A stretch of 64,000 nt of DNA from Streptomyces sp. SID13031. GTDB lineage: Bacteria > Actinomycetota > Actinomycetes > Propionibacteriales > Kribbellaceae. Location: contig NZ_JAAGLV010000012.1 of NCBI RefSeq assembly GCF_010548305.1, forward strand, positions 62,001 through 126,000, written 5' to 3'. The translations under genes and the position numbers were made by a program. Every line of letters begins with the position of its first letter. Position 1 is the stretch's first letter. The notes beneath the pieces are model-generated. The model saw nothing but the letters and a program-made list of their open reading frames with translations. It did not search any database and was not told where the DNA came from. Below, piece after piece: positions 15,106-24,433 of this stretch.

Positions 15106-16620
15106 CTAGTCCTCCTCGGCGGCCGGCTTGCCCTCGCGCCATTCGCGCTCGAACGGAAGCCGCCAGGCGTGCGGTGCGATCAGCTGGTGGATGGCGTTGG
15201 GGCCCCAGGTGCCCGGCGCGTAGGTCTTGACCGGCGGCGGGTCCTCCAGCAGGAGGGTGGAGTTCTCCCAGAGCGACTCGATGCCCTCGGCGGTCGTGAA
15301 CAGCGTGTGGTCGCCGCGCATCGCGTCCAGGATCAGCCGCTCGTACGCCTCCAGTACGTCGCCCGCCGTCTCGGTCTCCTGGGTCGAGAACTGCATCGAC
15401 AGCTTCTCCAGCCGCATCCCGGGGCCGGGGCGCTTGCCGTAGAAGGACAGCGACACCCGCGAGGAGTCGGCCAGGTCGAAGGTCAGGTGGTCCGGGCCCT
15501 GCGACCCGACGCCGGAGCCGACCGGGAACATCGTCTTCGGCGCCTCCTTGAAGGCGATCGAGATGATCCGCATCCCCTCCGCCATCTTCTTGCCGGTGCG
15601 TAGGTAGAACGGCACTCCGGCCCAGCGCCAGTTGTCGATCCCGACCTTCATCGCGATGAACGTCTCGGTGTCGGAGTCCGGCGCGACCCCCTCCTCGCTG
15701 CGGTAGCCGCCGTACTGGCCGCGGACCACATCGCTCGGCTGGATCATCAGCATCGAGCGGAAGACCTTGTTCTTCTCCTCGGAGATGGCCCGTGGCTCCA
15801 GTGCCGTCGGCGGCTCCATCGCGACGAACGCGAGCACCTGCAGGACGTGCGTGACGACCATGTCCTTGAACGCGCCGGTCGGTTCGTAGAAGGTGGCCCG
15901 CTGGTCCAGGCCGAGCGACTCGGGGATGTCGATCTGGATGTGGTCGATGAAGTTGCGGTTCCAGATCGGTTCGAACAGCCCGTTGGCGAACCGGAAGGCG
16001 AGGATGTTCTGCGCCGCCTCCTTGCCGAGGAAGTGGTCGATCCGGAAGATCTGCGACTCGTCGAAGGTCTCGTGCACGAAGTCGTTCAGCTCGATCGCGC
16101 TCTGCAGGTCGTCACCGAACGGCTTCTCCATCACCACCCGCGACCGATCGACGAGGTCGGCGTCGCGCAACATCTGGATCACCGACCGCGCAGCCTTCGG
16201 CGGCACCGACAAGTAGTGCAGCCGGCGGGCGTCCGGCCCCAGCGCCAACTCGGCCGTCTTCACCGCGGCGGCGAGCGCGTCCGGCCCGGCGACGGTCGAG
16301 ACATACTCGAGTCGCTCGGAGAACTGCGCCCACTCCTCCTCGGTGATCGTGTGCGTCCCGTAGGTGTCCACCGCAAGCCGCGCCCGGGCCCGGAACTCGT
16401 CCGACGTGAGCTCCTCCATCGCCGTACCGATGATCCGTAGGTCGGGCGCGAACCGGTTCTGTTGCAGATAGGCCAGACCAGGCAGCAGCTTGCGCTTGGC
16501 CAGGTCACCGGTCGCCCCGAACAACACGATCACGTGCGGCGCCAACGGCTCAGGATCACGCCGCGACGGCCGCGAGCCGGGCGCCGGATAGGCGATCGTC
16601 TGAGTACGCGAATCGGGCAT
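15106..16620 (-). CDS. zwf: Glucose-6-phosphate 1-dehydrogenase
   Basis: The 504-residue enzyme oxidises glucose-6-phosphate to 6-phosphogluconolactone with reduction of NADP+, the entry to the pentose phosphate pathway. It has the nucleotide motif GATGDLAKRKLLP near residues 35-47, the EKPFG segment and the active-site signature RIDHFLGKE with its substrate-binding His and Lys. Length is normal for the family. It stands alone, not with the usual tal/tkt/opcA/pgl neighbours, so it may be an additional copy in this genome (inference). Confidence 0.95.
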   Translation of the reverse strand: MPDSRTQTIAYPAPGSRPSRRDPEPLAPHVIVLFGATGDLAKRKLLPGLAYLQQNRFAPDLRIIGTAMEELTSDEFRARARLAVDTYGTHTITEEEWAQFSERLEYVSTVAGPDALAAAVKTAELALGPDARRLHYLSVPPKAARSVIQMLRDADLVDRSRVVMEKPFGDDLQSAIELNDFVHETFDESQIFRIDHFLGKEAAQNILAFRFANGLFEPIWNRNFIDHIQIDIPESLGLDQRATFYEPTGAFKDMVVTHVLQVLAFVAMEPPTALEPRAISEEKNKVFRSMLMIQPSDVVRGQYGGYRSEEGVAPDSDTETFIAMKVGIDNWRWAGVPFYLRTGKKMAEGMRIISIAFKEAPKTMFPVGSGVGSQGPDHLTFDLADSSRVSLSFYGKRPGPGMRLEKLSMQFSTQETETAGDVLEAYERLILDAMRGDHTLFTTAEGIESLWENSTLLLEDPPPVKTYAPGTWGPNAIHQLIAPHAWRLPFEREWREGKPAAEED

Positions 16621-16659
16621 TTCAGAGTCCTCCTACGGACGACCGGCCATACGACGATG

Positions 16660-17682
16660 TCAGTGTAGGCGGGCCGCCTGGAAGATCGCCTGCACGAACG
16701 CCTGTGGCTTTTCCTGCGGCAGGTTGTGACCGGCACCCTGTACTACGTGGTGCACCCGGGGGCCGGTGAAGTGGAAGGCGGACGGCTTGCCGTCGGTCCA
16801 GGGGAAGTTGCCGTCGTCCTTGCCGTCGAGCGTCACGGTGGGGACGGTGATCGGCGGCTGCTTGCGGAGCAGAGCCTCCAGGCGGTCGTACCGGGGGTCG
16901 CCCGGCTCGGTGAGGCGGCGGTGGCGGTAGACGTGGAGCACGACGGCGACGTAGTCCGGGTTGGTCATCAGCGAGGCCGCGCGGTCCAGGTCGGCTTCGG
17001 TGTAGCGCCAGGTGGGGGAGTTCTTGGTCCAGACGACCCGGGCGATCTCCTTGCGGTTCTGGGTCAGGCCGTTCTTGCCGCGCTCAGTGGTGAGGTAGTC
17101 GAAGTACCACTGGGCGGCCTCGACCGCCGGTGCCGCCGGGTTCACGGCGAGCTTGGGATCCAGGTTCTGGACCAGGTAGCTGTTCACCGAGACCAGTGCG
17201 GCGCAGCGCTCGGGCCAGAGGGCAGCAGCGACGCACAGGCCGCGACCGCCCCAGTCGTAGCCGGCGAAAACCGCGCGCGGGATCTTCAGCGCGTCCATAA
17301 AAGCGATCCAGTCCGAGCCGAGCGCTGCCTGCTGCCCGGAGCGGAACGTGTCCGCCGACAGGAAGATGGTCTGCCCGTGACCGCGCAGGAAGGGCGTCAG
17401 TACGCGGTACCCACGGCGTACCAGCTCGGGTACGACCTCGACGAAGGCGTACGGGCTGTATGGCCAGCCGTGTCCCAGCAGTACCACGGGACCGGTCGCG
17501 GGCCCGGCTTCGTAGTACGCGATCTCCAGCAGCTCGGTACGGACCTTCTTGAGCTGTCCGAGCCCGTGCACGTACGACCCACCGGAGCCGGAGGCCGACG
17601 CGGAGGTGGTGGTCATCCCGGCCAGTGACGCGGTCGCCGCTGTGGCGCCGACCGCTTTACCGAATGTTCTTCTGGTGATCAT
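16660..17682 (-). CDS. TAT-exported alpha/beta hydrolase, epoxide-hydrolase/haloalkane-dehalogenase type
   Basis: The 340-residue protein begins with a twin-arginine signal (TRRTFGKAVGATAATASLAG). An alpha/beta hydrolase core follows, with the oxyanion HGWPYSP motif near residue 75, the nucleophile elbow GYDWGG with an aspartate nucleophile, and a C-terminal catalytic histidine in VQGAGHNLPQEKP. An aspartate nucleophile points to epoxide hydrolase or dehalogenase chemistry rather than esterase. The gene lies 17 bases downstream of another TAT-exported epoxide hydrolase and is probably co-transcribed with it. Confidence 0.82.
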   Translation of the reverse strand: MITRRTFGKAVGATAATASLAGMTTTSASASGSGGSYVHGLGQLKKVRTELLEIAYYEAGPATGPVVLLGHGWPYSPYAFVEVVPELVRRGYRVLTPFLRGHGQTIFLSADTFRSGQQAALGSDWIAFMDALKIPRAVFAGYDWGGRGLCVAAALWPERCAALVSVNSYLVQNLDPKLAVNPAAPAVEAAQWYFDYLTTERGKNGLTQNRKEIARVVWTKNSPTWRYTEADLDRAASLMTNPDYVAVVLHVYRHRRLTEPGDPRYDRLEALLRKQPPITVPTVTLDGKDDGNFPWTDGKPSAFHFTGPRVHHVVQGAGHNLPQEKPQAFVQAIFQAARLH

Positions 17683-17699
17683 GAAAACGGTCCTCTCGG

Positions 17700-18983
17700 T
17701 CAGCGCAAGGAGCGGAAGGCGGCGCGGATTTCGCGGCTGAACAGCTCGGGTTCTTCCCAGGCGGCGAAGTGGCCGCCCTTGTCGACCTCGTTGAAGTAGA
17801 TGAGGTCGTGGTAGGCGCGGTCGGCCCAGCTGCGCGGGGTCTGGTAGATCTCGCCCGGGAAGACGGTGATCGCCGCCGGGATCGAGATGTCGACGGCGTT
17901 GAAGTTGTTCTCGCCGTTCTCCAGGTAGAGCTGGGACGACGAGACCTCGGAGTTAGTGACCCAGTACAGCGTGATGTCGTCGAGCATCTCGTCCTTGGTC
18001 AGCGACCGCTCCGGGTCACCACCGCTGTAGGTCCACTGCGCGAACTTGTCGTACATCCACGCGGCGAGGCCGGCCGGCGAGTCGGTCAGGCCGTAGCCGA
18101 GCGTCTGCGGGCGGGTCGCCATCATCTGCGAGTAGCCCGCGTTCAGGGTGTAGAAGGTCTTCAGGGTGTCGAAGGCCTTCTTCTCCACCGGCCCCAGCCC
18201 GGCGGGTGCGGGATCGCCATCGTTGAGCGCCTTCGCCACGTCCGCCGGCACGGTCGCGGGCATGTTGACGTGGATGCCGAGCAGCCCCGGGAAGGCGCGG
18301 CGCGCCATCTTGTCCGAGACGACCGCACCCCAGTCGCCGCCCTGCGAGACGTACTTCGAGTAGCCCAGCCGCTTCATCAGCACGTCCCAGGCCAGGCCGA
18401 TCCGGTCGGCGTTCCAGCCCTTCGCCTTCGGCTGCTCGGAGAAGCCGTAGCCGGGCATCGACGGGATGACCAGGTGGAACGCGTCGGCCGCGCGGCCGCC
18501 GTACGAGGTGGGATCGGTGAGGGGGCCGATCACCTTCTGCAGTTCGAGGATCGAGCCGGGCCAGCCGTGCGTGATGATGAGCGGCAGCGCGTTCGCGTGC
18601 TTGGAGCGGATGTGGGTGAAGTGGATGTCCAGACCGTCGATCCTGGTCACGAACTGCGGCTGCGCGTTGAGCTTGCGCTCGATCTTGCGCCAGTCGTAGC
18701 GCGAGCCCCAGTAGTGCACGAGCTCCTGCAGTTTGGCGAGCTGGACGCCTTGGGCCTGGTCGTTGACGGTCTCCTTGGCGGGCCAGCGGGTGGCCTTGAT
18801 CCGGTGCCGCAGATCGGTGAGCACGGAGTCGGGGACGTTCACCCGGAACTTCCGGATCGCCGCGTCGCCGCCGCTGGTCGTGGCGGCTGCTTCGGAGCTG
18901 GAAAGGACGCCGGAGGACGCCGCGGTGACGGCGGCGGCAGCGGCTGACGTGGCGAGGAAGGTCCGCCGCGATGGTTCAGGCAT
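17700..18983 (-). CDS. TAT-exported epoxide hydrolase with EHN N-terminal domain
   Basis: The 427-residue protein starts with a twin-arginine signal (SRRTFLATSAAAAA). The epoxide hydrolase N-terminal domain (RKFRVNVPDSVLTDLRHRI...WRKIERKLNAQPQF) precedes the alpha/beta hydrolase core. Key motifs are the oxyanion HGWPGS, the nucleophile Asp in QGGDWGA, two lid tyrosine regions, and the catalytic His in KGGHFAAWEEPE. It resembles microsomal/juvenile-hormone-type epoxide hydrolases. Export is unusual for this family and suggests an extracellular substrate. It forms a pair with the next gene and lies downstream of the LAL regulator. Confidence 0.88.
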   Translation of the reverse strand: MPEPSRRTFLATSAAAAAVTAASSGVLSSSEAAATTSGGDAAIRKFRVNVPDSVLTDLRHRIKATRWPAKETVNDQAQGVQLAKLQELVHYWGSRYDWRKIERKLNAQPQFVTRIDGLDIHFTHIRSKHANALPLIITHGWPGSILELQKVIGPLTDPTSYGGRAADAFHLVIPSMPGYGFSEQPKAKGWNADRIGLAWDVLMKRLGYSKYVSQGGDWGAVVSDKMARRAFPGLLGIHVNMPATVPADVAKALNDGDPAPAGLGPVEKKAFDTLKTFYTLNAGYSQMMATRPQTLGYGLTDSPAGLAAWMYDKFAQWTYSGGDPERSLTKDEMLDDITLYWVTNSEVSSSQLYLENGENNFNAVDISIPAAITVFPGEIYQTPRSWADRAYHDLIYFNEVDKGGHFAAWEEPELFSREIRAAFRSLR

Positions 18984-19087
18984 GGTGGTCTCCTACGAGG
19001 GTTCAGCGCGTTCAGAAGCACAAACGCTTGAAACCTAGGCTGGCCCGGGCAGCCACCGCGCCCGTCAGGTGACGCTGACGGTGTACG

Positions 19088-21835
19088 TCAAGCGGGGGAG
19101 TTCCGCAGTACTGCGGGGAGATCCGCGCGCGACGTGATGCCGAGCTTGGGGAAGATCCGGTGCAGGTGGGTGCTGACCGTCCGGTGCGACAGGTAGAGGC
19201 GCTGGCCGATCTCGCGGTTGGTCAGGCCCTCGGCGGCGAGCTGGGCGATGCTCAGCTCGTGCGGAGTGAGCTGCTCGCGGGCATCCGGCGTACGGCGGGG
19301 GCTGGTCTCGCCGGCCGCCCGCAGCTCACTGCGGGCGCGTTCGCTCCACGGGATCAGGCCGAGCGCGTCGAATGTCTCGCGTGCTGCTCGCAGGTGCACG
19401 CGCGACTCCGCCGCTTGCCGGTGCCGTCGCAGCCACTCGCCGTAGGCGAGCTGCAGCCGCCCGCGCTCCAGCGGCCAGCCGGTCAGGTCGGCGGCCAGCG
19501 CGGTCTGGAAGAGCTTCTCCGCCTCGTCGTCGTTCGCGAGCACCGCGCGGACGTAGCGCAGCCCGATGTGCAGTGAGGGCGACGCGGACTGTTGTGCGTC
19601 CTTCTCCAGCCTCTTCACGATCTTGCGGACCGCGTCCTCCTGCCCGCAGCGGATCGCCGCCTCGGCGAGCTCGGCGATCACGTAGCAGCGCAGCGCGAGC
19701 TGGTACGACGGCTCGGCGGGATCGAAGATGCGGTGCAGATCGGCGAAAGCGTCGGCATGCCGGCCTTCGCCGAGGGCGACCAGGCCGCGGGCCAGCTGGA
19801 CGGTGGCGAGCACGGGCCGGGCGCCTGCCGCAAGGCCGACCTGCTCGGCTTCGGCGATGAGCTCCGCGGCTTCGGCGTACTGGCCACGGAGGGCCGCCAC
19901 CTCGGCCTGGGCAGAGACGGCGAAGCCGTACATGAAGGTCTGGTTGGTTTCCTTGGCGAGCCGGGCGGCCTCCTCGGCCGCGGGCATCGCGATGTCGAGG
20001 TTGCCCAGGCGCACCGCGCTGCAGGCGTGCACCGCGAGCGCGCGGGCGAGCAGGCCGAGCCGGCCCTGCTCGCGCAGCCCGGCCGCGGCGGACGACGAGA
20101 ACCGCGCCGACAGTTCGAAGGCGCCGATCTGCAGTGCCGCGCTGCCGAGGAACCGCTCGACCATCGGATTGCCACCGGTCTGCCCGGCCAGGTCCATCAG
20201 GCCGGCCGCGACCACCTTGCCGCGCTCGATCGGCGCGACATAGGCGAGGATCGCGATCAGCCGCGGATCGCCGTCGTCCAGCGGCAGGCTGTCCGCGACG
20301 TCGAGCAGGTGCTGGCGCCCCTCGGCACCGGGCTCGGACCAGAAGCAGCGCATCCCCGCGCCCCACAGGATCCGCATCGCCAGGTCGAGATCGCCGTCCT
20401 CGTAGACCGATCGCGCGAGCTTGGCCAGCTCGGTCGGCCCCGCGGTGTCGTCGACCAGCCCGTCGTCGAAACTGCTGCGGACCCAGGTCGCGCGCGCCTG
20501 ATCCTGCTGGGAGAGGTCACCTTGGGAGGCTTCGATCAGCAGCCGCTTGACGACGTCGGGCCGGCCGGCCTCGACGCCGAGATCCGCCGCCCGCAGCAGC
20601 CGGTCGGCGCGCAGGTCAGCGGTCTCGCTGAGCCTGGCGGCCTCCTCCAGCGACGCGATGGCCGCTTCGACACCACCCCTGTACTGTGCTCGCTCGGCCG
20701 CCTTGACCAGGGCGCTCGCGATGTTCTCGTCAGGCGTCGGAGTCGCTGCGGCGAGGTGCCAGACCTGTCGCTCGGGCTCCTGGTGCAAGGCGTCGGCCAA
20801 TGCGCGGTGGGCTGCCTGGCGCTCGGTGGCCGTCGAGGTCTGGACGATCGCGGATCGCATCAACGGATGCCGGAAGGTCAGCCTGCCGGCCTCCAGCTCG
20901 ATCAGGCGGGCTTCCGTGGCCGGAGTGAGCGCGTCCGCGTCGACCGGCACGCCGAGCGCGGCCGCCGCGGCGTCGAGAGTTTCGGCGAGCGAGCCACGGT
21001 CGTTGAGGGAGGCAACCAACAGGCACATCCGGGTCGCCGCCGGCAGGGCCGAGGTCCTTGCCCCGAAGGCCTGTTCGAGCCGGGTGTTCAACGGCACGGT
21101 TGCCTTCAGCAATGAATCTGCCGAGAGCGTGCCGGGGAGCTCGGTCAGCGCGAGCGGGTTACCGGCCGACTCGCTCAGCAGCCGCTCCCGGACCGACTGC
21201 TCCAGTTTCGGGGCGACCTCGTCGAGCAAGGTGGCCGACACCTCGTCGGTGAGCGGCTCGACCTGCAGGGATGGCAGGGCAGCAGCGTCCAGTTGGGAGG
21301 GAACGCCGTCGCGCACGGTGGCGAGCAGCACGATCGGCTCGGACTCCAGCCGGCGGGCCACGAAGGCGAGCACGTCGGCGCTCGCCTGGTCGAGCCAGTG
21401 CGCATCCTCGGCCAGCAGCAGCAGCGGCGTACCGGTGTCGGACAGGAGGTTGAGCGTTGCGAGGGCGACCACGTAGAGATCCGGGATATCGCCGTCGGCG
21501 AGGCACAGTGCGACTCGGAGCGCGTCGCGTTGCCGGCCGGGGAGCGCGTCGATGTCCTTGCGAAGTGGGTGCAGGAGCTGATGCAACCCGGCGTACGGGA
21601 AGTTCTGTTCGGACTCGGCGCCGGTGACCGAAAGAACTTTCAGCCCGGCTGCCCTGGCCTGCGCGGCCGCCTCGCTGAGCAGAGCGGACTTCCCGATCCC
21701 TGCCTGGCCACGGATCAGGAGCGCTCCGCCGACCTCGGTGACTCCGGCAACGAGCGTGGCCAAGCGCTGCTGTTCTGGTCCCCGTCCGAGGAGCGTCGTT
21801 GTCCGCACCCTGCCGAGTGTGGCATGCCAAAACAA
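19088..21835 (-). CDS. Large ATP-binding LuxR-family regulator (LAL/MalT-like)
   Basis: The 915-residue protein has an N-terminal AAA/NB-ARC-like ATPase with Walker A GQAGIGKSA near residue 44 and a Walker B-like LLLLAEDAHWLD near 140. A long helical repeat region follows, and a C-terminal LuxR helix-turn-helix (LTPHELSIAQLAAEGLTNREIGQRL...HRTVSTHLHRIFPKLGI) ends the protein. LAL regulators activate catabolic or secondary-metabolism genes on ligand binding. It is encoded upstream of, and in the same direction as, the two epoxide hydrolase genes, which are likely targets. A GTG at 21808 is an alternative start nine residues later. Confidence 0.9.
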   Translation of the reverse strand: MFWHATLGRVRTTTLLGRGPEQQRLATLVAGVTEVGGALLIRGQAGIGKSALLSEAAAQARAAGLKVLSVTGAESEQNFPYAGLHQLLHPLRKDIDALPGRQRDALRVALCLADGDIPDLYVVALATLNLLSDTGTPLLLLAEDAHWLDQASADVLAFVARRLESEPIVLLATVRDGVPSQLDAAALPSLQVEPLTDEVSATLLDEVAPKLEQSVRERLLSESAGNPLALTELPGTLSADSLLKATVPLNTRLEQAFGARTSALPAATRMCLLVASLNDRGSLAETLDAAAAALGVPVDADALTPATEARLIELEAGRLTFRHPLMRSAIVQTSTATERQAAHRALADALHQEPERQVWHLAAATPTPDENIASALVKAAERAQYRGGVEAAIASLEEAARLSETADLRADRLLRAADLGVEAGRPDVVKRLLIEASQGDLSQQDQARATWVRSSFDDGLVDDTAGPTELAKLARSVYEDGDLDLAMRILWGAGMRCFWSEPGAEGRQHLLDVADSLPLDDGDPRLIAILAYVAPIERGKVVAAGLMDLAGQTGGNPMVERFLGSAALQIGAFELSARFSSSAAAGLREQGRLGLLARALAVHACSAVRLGNLDIAMPAAEEAARLAKETNQTFMYGFAVSAQAEVAALRGQYAEAAELIAEAEQVGLAAGARPVLATVQLARGLVALGEGRHADAFADLHRIFDPAEPSYQLALRCYVIAELAEAAIRCGQEDAVRKIVKRLEKDAQQSASPSLHIGLRYVRAVLANDDEAEKLFQTALAADLTGWPLERGRLQLAYGEWLRRHRQAAESRVHLRAARETFDALGLIPWSERARSELRAAGETSPRRTPDAREQLTPHELSIAQLAAEGLTNREIGQRLYLSHRTVSTHLHRIFPKLGITSRADLPAVLRNSPA

Positions 21836-21847
21836 TGCCGCGCGACG

Positions 21848-22936
21848 TTACGTAAGGCCTTCATAAGTTGCCAACAAGATGCCCAGCCCCCGGTCGTCCC
21901 CGAGCGGACCTTCCTCCAGCATCTGGTTCATCACGTAGGCCACCGTGAGCTGCTTTTCCAGGTCGACCAGCACCAGCGAGCCGCCCCAGCCACCCCAGCT
22001 ACAGGTCCGCGCCTGCATCAGGCCGTAGCCCATCCCGTACCGAATCGTCCGGCCCAGCACCGCGTCCTCACCGAAGAACTGCTGCTCCAGCACGCGCTCG
22101 CACCCGGCCTCCGACAGCAGCCGCACTCCACGAGCCTCTCCACCACAGGCCAGCACCGACTGCACGGCAGCCACCGACCGAGCGTTCCCGAACCCGCCGG
22201 CCGACGGAATGTCCGCCCGCCGCCATGCCTCGGTATTGGCGAGCTCGGCCGGAATCTCAGGGTTCCCGGCACCCAGCGCCGCCAACTTCGCCGCTCTGGT
22301 CGTGGCCGGGATCACCGGCGCGACCCGATGATCGTGCTCAGGCGCCAACTCCAGATGGAAGTCAGCCTCCAGCGGCCCCGCAACCTCCTCGGCGAAGAAG
22401 GCACCCAGGCTGCGCCCGGTGGTCCGCCGAACGACCTCACCGATCAGATACCCCTGCGTGATCGAGTGATAGGCCCCCACCACACCAGGCTCCGAACCCA
22501 ACTCCTGCTCAGCCAGCAACCTCGTCATCAACGGCCAGTCGAAAAGCTGCTCGGCTCGCAGTTTCTCCTGCCAGGTCGGCAACCCGGCCGTATGCCCGAG
22601 CACATGCCGGACCAACACCTTGTCCTTGCCCAAGGCCCCGAACTCCGGCCAGTACTCCACCACCGGCGCATCCAGATCGACCACCCCGCGATCAGCCAGG
22701 ATCAGCGCACACAGAGCGGCCATCGTCTTCGTCGTGGAGAAGACGCAGGTGATCGTGTCGCTTTCCCAGGACCTGGTGCGCGCCGCATCGGAGTACCCAC
22801 CCCAGAGATCGACCACCGGCTCGTCACCCAGATAGACGGCGACAGAAGCCCCGACGTCCTTGTCGTCCAAAGACGCCGCCAGCACGTCCCGCACGGCCTC
22901 GAACCGCGCGTCGCAGATCCCCTGAACCTCAGCCAT
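21848..22936 (-). CDS. Serine hydrolase, beta-lactamase/EstB (class C-like) family
   Basis: The 362-residue protein has the serine-active-site S-x-x-K motif (STTK in VFSTTKTMAA), the tyrosine motif YHS replacing the usual Y-x-N, and a GGWGG segment in place of the KTG triad. This pattern is that of EstB-like esterases or D-aminopeptidase-like enzymes rather than true beta-lactamases. No signal peptide is seen, so it is probably cytoplasmic. The ATG at 22934-22936 (MAEVQGICDARFEAV) matches where homologous proteins begin; an ATG at 23002 would add 22 residues. It is divergent from the secreted protein gene at 23036. Confidence 0.82.
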   Translation of the reverse strand: MAEVQGICDARFEAVRDVLAASLDDKDVGASVAVYLGDEPVVDLWGGYSDAARTRSWESDTITCVFSTTKTMAALCALILADRGVVDLDAPVVEYWPEFGALGKDKVLVRHVLGHTAGLPTWQEKLRAEQLFDWPLMTRLLAEQELGSEPGVVGAYHSITQGYLIGEVVRRTTGRSLGAFFAEEVAGPLEADFHLELAPEHDHRVAPVIPATTRAAKLAALGAGNPEIPAELANTEAWRRADIPSAGGFGNARSVAAVQSVLACGGEARGVRLLSEAGCERVLEQQFFGEDAVLGRTIRYGMGYGLMQARTCSWGGWGGSLVLVDLEKQLTVAYVMNQMLEEGPLGDDRGLGILLATYEGLT

Positions 22937-23035
22937 CAGGTCATCAAACCCGGCTTCCGCGCCCGCACCAACCGATTTGTCAGGAAGGCACCAGGATTTC
23001 ATCACTGTGACAGCAGGTGCTGCTACAACCAGTGA

Positions 23036-23869
23036 ATGCGCAAACTGGGGATCGTCTTCGCGGCGGCGCTGACCGCCCTGCTCATACCTCTTCAAGCCCA
23101 GGCCGTCACCGGCTGGCGAATCGTCGGATCCGACAACGCCCGGCCACTCGACGAAGGCCAGGGACTGGCCACCGTGACCCGTGGTGGCGCCACGACGTAC
23201 CGCTACACCGGTGCCACGACCATTCCACTCGATCTGCTGCTCGGTGGCTGGAACCACGTCGGCGATCCGGGTGCCGCCGGCGGTTGGTACGTGGAGCCCT
23301 ACCAGCGTGACGACCGTGGCGCGAAGCTGTACCGGGTGCAGTCGCCGGCCGGTAAGTGGGCCAACTACAAGCACGCGCTGGAGTCCTGGGAGGCCAGCAA
23401 CAACAGCTTCGCCGCGGTGTCGCCGGATCTGCGCTGGATGGTGACCGGCGAGTGGGGAACGATGGACCGGCTGCTGGTGCTGCCGATGCCCGGGGTCGCC
23501 GCCACCAACCCGGCGCAGAACCTGCCGTATGCCTCGGCGATCCGGCTGAACCATCAGGTCCGGGACATCCAGGGCTGCGACTTCGTCACCGCGACCCAAC
23601 TGCTCTGCTCTTCAGACGACCCCGACGGAACACTCTTCGGTACTACGAAGCCGCTGCTGCAGGTCGATCTGTCCGGCCCGGTCGGAAGTGCCGACGTCAC
23701 CGGAACAGTCACGTCACTCGGCCAACTCCCGTTGCAGAGCGGCTGTACCGGCGCATTCGAGGTCGAAGGCATCGACTACCACGAGCCCGACGGCACCCTC
23801 CGCGTCATCGTCCTGTCCCCAGGCCTCTGCCTAGCAATAGACAGCAAGACCTACCGCTTCCAGCGCTGA
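23036..23869 (+). CDS. Secreted protein of unknown function
   Basis: The 277-residue protein starts with a Sec signal peptide (MRKLGIVFAAALTALLIPLQAQA, cleavage likely after QAQA). The mature part is beta-rich with many Trp, Tyr and Gly residues (GGWNHVGDPGAAGGW, GEWGTMDRLLVLPM, QGCDFVTATQLLCSSDD), suggesting a beta-propeller or similar extracellular domain. Four cysteines in the C-terminal half could form two disulphides. I do not recognise the family. A TACAAC box six bases before the ATG could be a leaderless promoter. A strong GC hairpin lies just downstream at 23899-23941. Confidence 0.65.
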   Translation: MRKLGIVFAAALTALLIPLQAQAVTGWRIVGSDNARPLDEGQGLATVTRGGATTYRYTGATTIPLDLLLGGWNHVGDPGAAGGWYVEPYQRDDRGAKLYRVQSPAGKWANYKHALESWEASNNSFAAVSPDLRWMVTGEWGTMDRLLVLPMPGVAATNPAQNLPYASAIRLNHQVRDIQGCDFVTATQLLCSSDDPDGTLFGTTKPLLQVDLSGPVGSADVTGTVTSLGQLPLQSGCTGAFEVEGIDYHEPDGTLRVIVLSPGLCLAIDSKTYRFQR

Positions 23870-23898
23870 CAGCAGCACCGGCAACCGCTGGGGGGCCG

Positions 23899-23941
23899 GG
23901 GGGCGAAGCCCCTCCGGGTGGGGTGTGGGGGCTTCGCCCCC
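23899..23941. terminator. GC-rich inverted repeat between the secreted-protein gene and tRNA-Arg
   Basis: The arms GGGGGCGAAGCCCC (23899-23912) and its exact complement (23928-23941) form a 14-bp stem with a 15-base loop. There is no T-tract. It is placed to end both the plus-strand gene (stop 23869) and the minus-strand tRNA transcript. It also resembles a class of GC repeat common in actinobacterial intergenic regions. Confidence 0.6.
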
Positions 23942-24002
23942 ACAAAACGGCGGGCGATCCAAACTCGCGCTTTCCGCGAGTATGAATCGCCCAGATCGTC
24001 CG

Positions 24003-24074
24003 CGCCCCCGGCAGGATTCGAACCTGCGCACCCGCCTCCGGAGGGCGGTGCTCTATCCCCTGAGCTACGGGGGC
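24003..24074 (-). tRNA. tRNA-Arg (anticodon CCG)
   Basis: Read on the minus strand, the sequence folds as a tRNA. The acceptor stem is GCCCCCG/CGGGGGC, the D arm contains GCTCAGGGGATAGAGC, the anticodon arm CCGCC-CTCCGGA-GGCGG carries anticodon CCG, and the T arm is GCAGG-TTCGAAT-CCTGC. The discriminator base is G and the 3' CCA is not encoded (the next bases are CG). It reads the arginine codon CGG, a frequent codon in this GC-rich genome. Confidence 0.96.
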
Positions 24075-24229
24075 TCAGGAACGAGCAGAACCCTAGCAGG
24101 AAATTCGGGTGGGGTTTGCACCGGGGAGACCCTGACGGGCCCCTGGGTCTTCCGCGTGGCGGGATCCCAGCGTGCGGACGAGTCGTCATAGTGGTCGTAA
24201 GCCCAACCACCGAAAGGAAAAGTGAACTC

Positions 24230-24415
24230 ATGGCCAGCTCTTTGGTCCGACCGTCCGGCAACCGATGGATCGGTGGTGTGTGCGCCGGTCTCGCGCGCCG
24301 GTTCGGGATGTCCGCGAACACGATGCGGCTGCTCTTCGTGATCAGCTGCGTGCTGCCCGGTCCGCAGTTCCTGATCTACATCGTGCTCTGGGTGCTGATG
24401 CCGTCCGAGGACTGA
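24230..24415 (+). CDS. PspC-domain small membrane protein
   Basis: The 61-residue protein is essentially one PspC domain: the motif RWIGGVCAGLARRFG followed by one hydrophobic helix (TMRLLFVISCVLPGPQFLIYIVLW) and the closing MP motif. Stand-alone PspC proteins are common in actinobacteria and are linked to envelope stress. The ATG at 24230 has an AAAGGAAAAG ribosome-binding site about 8 bases upstream; the longer open frame runs through the tRNA and is rejected. Confidence 0.85.
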   Translation: MASSLVRPSGNRWIGGVCAGLARRFGMSANTMRLLFVISCVLPGPQFLIYIVLWVLMPSED

Positions 24416-24433
24416 CGTGAAACCCTGCTCCCC

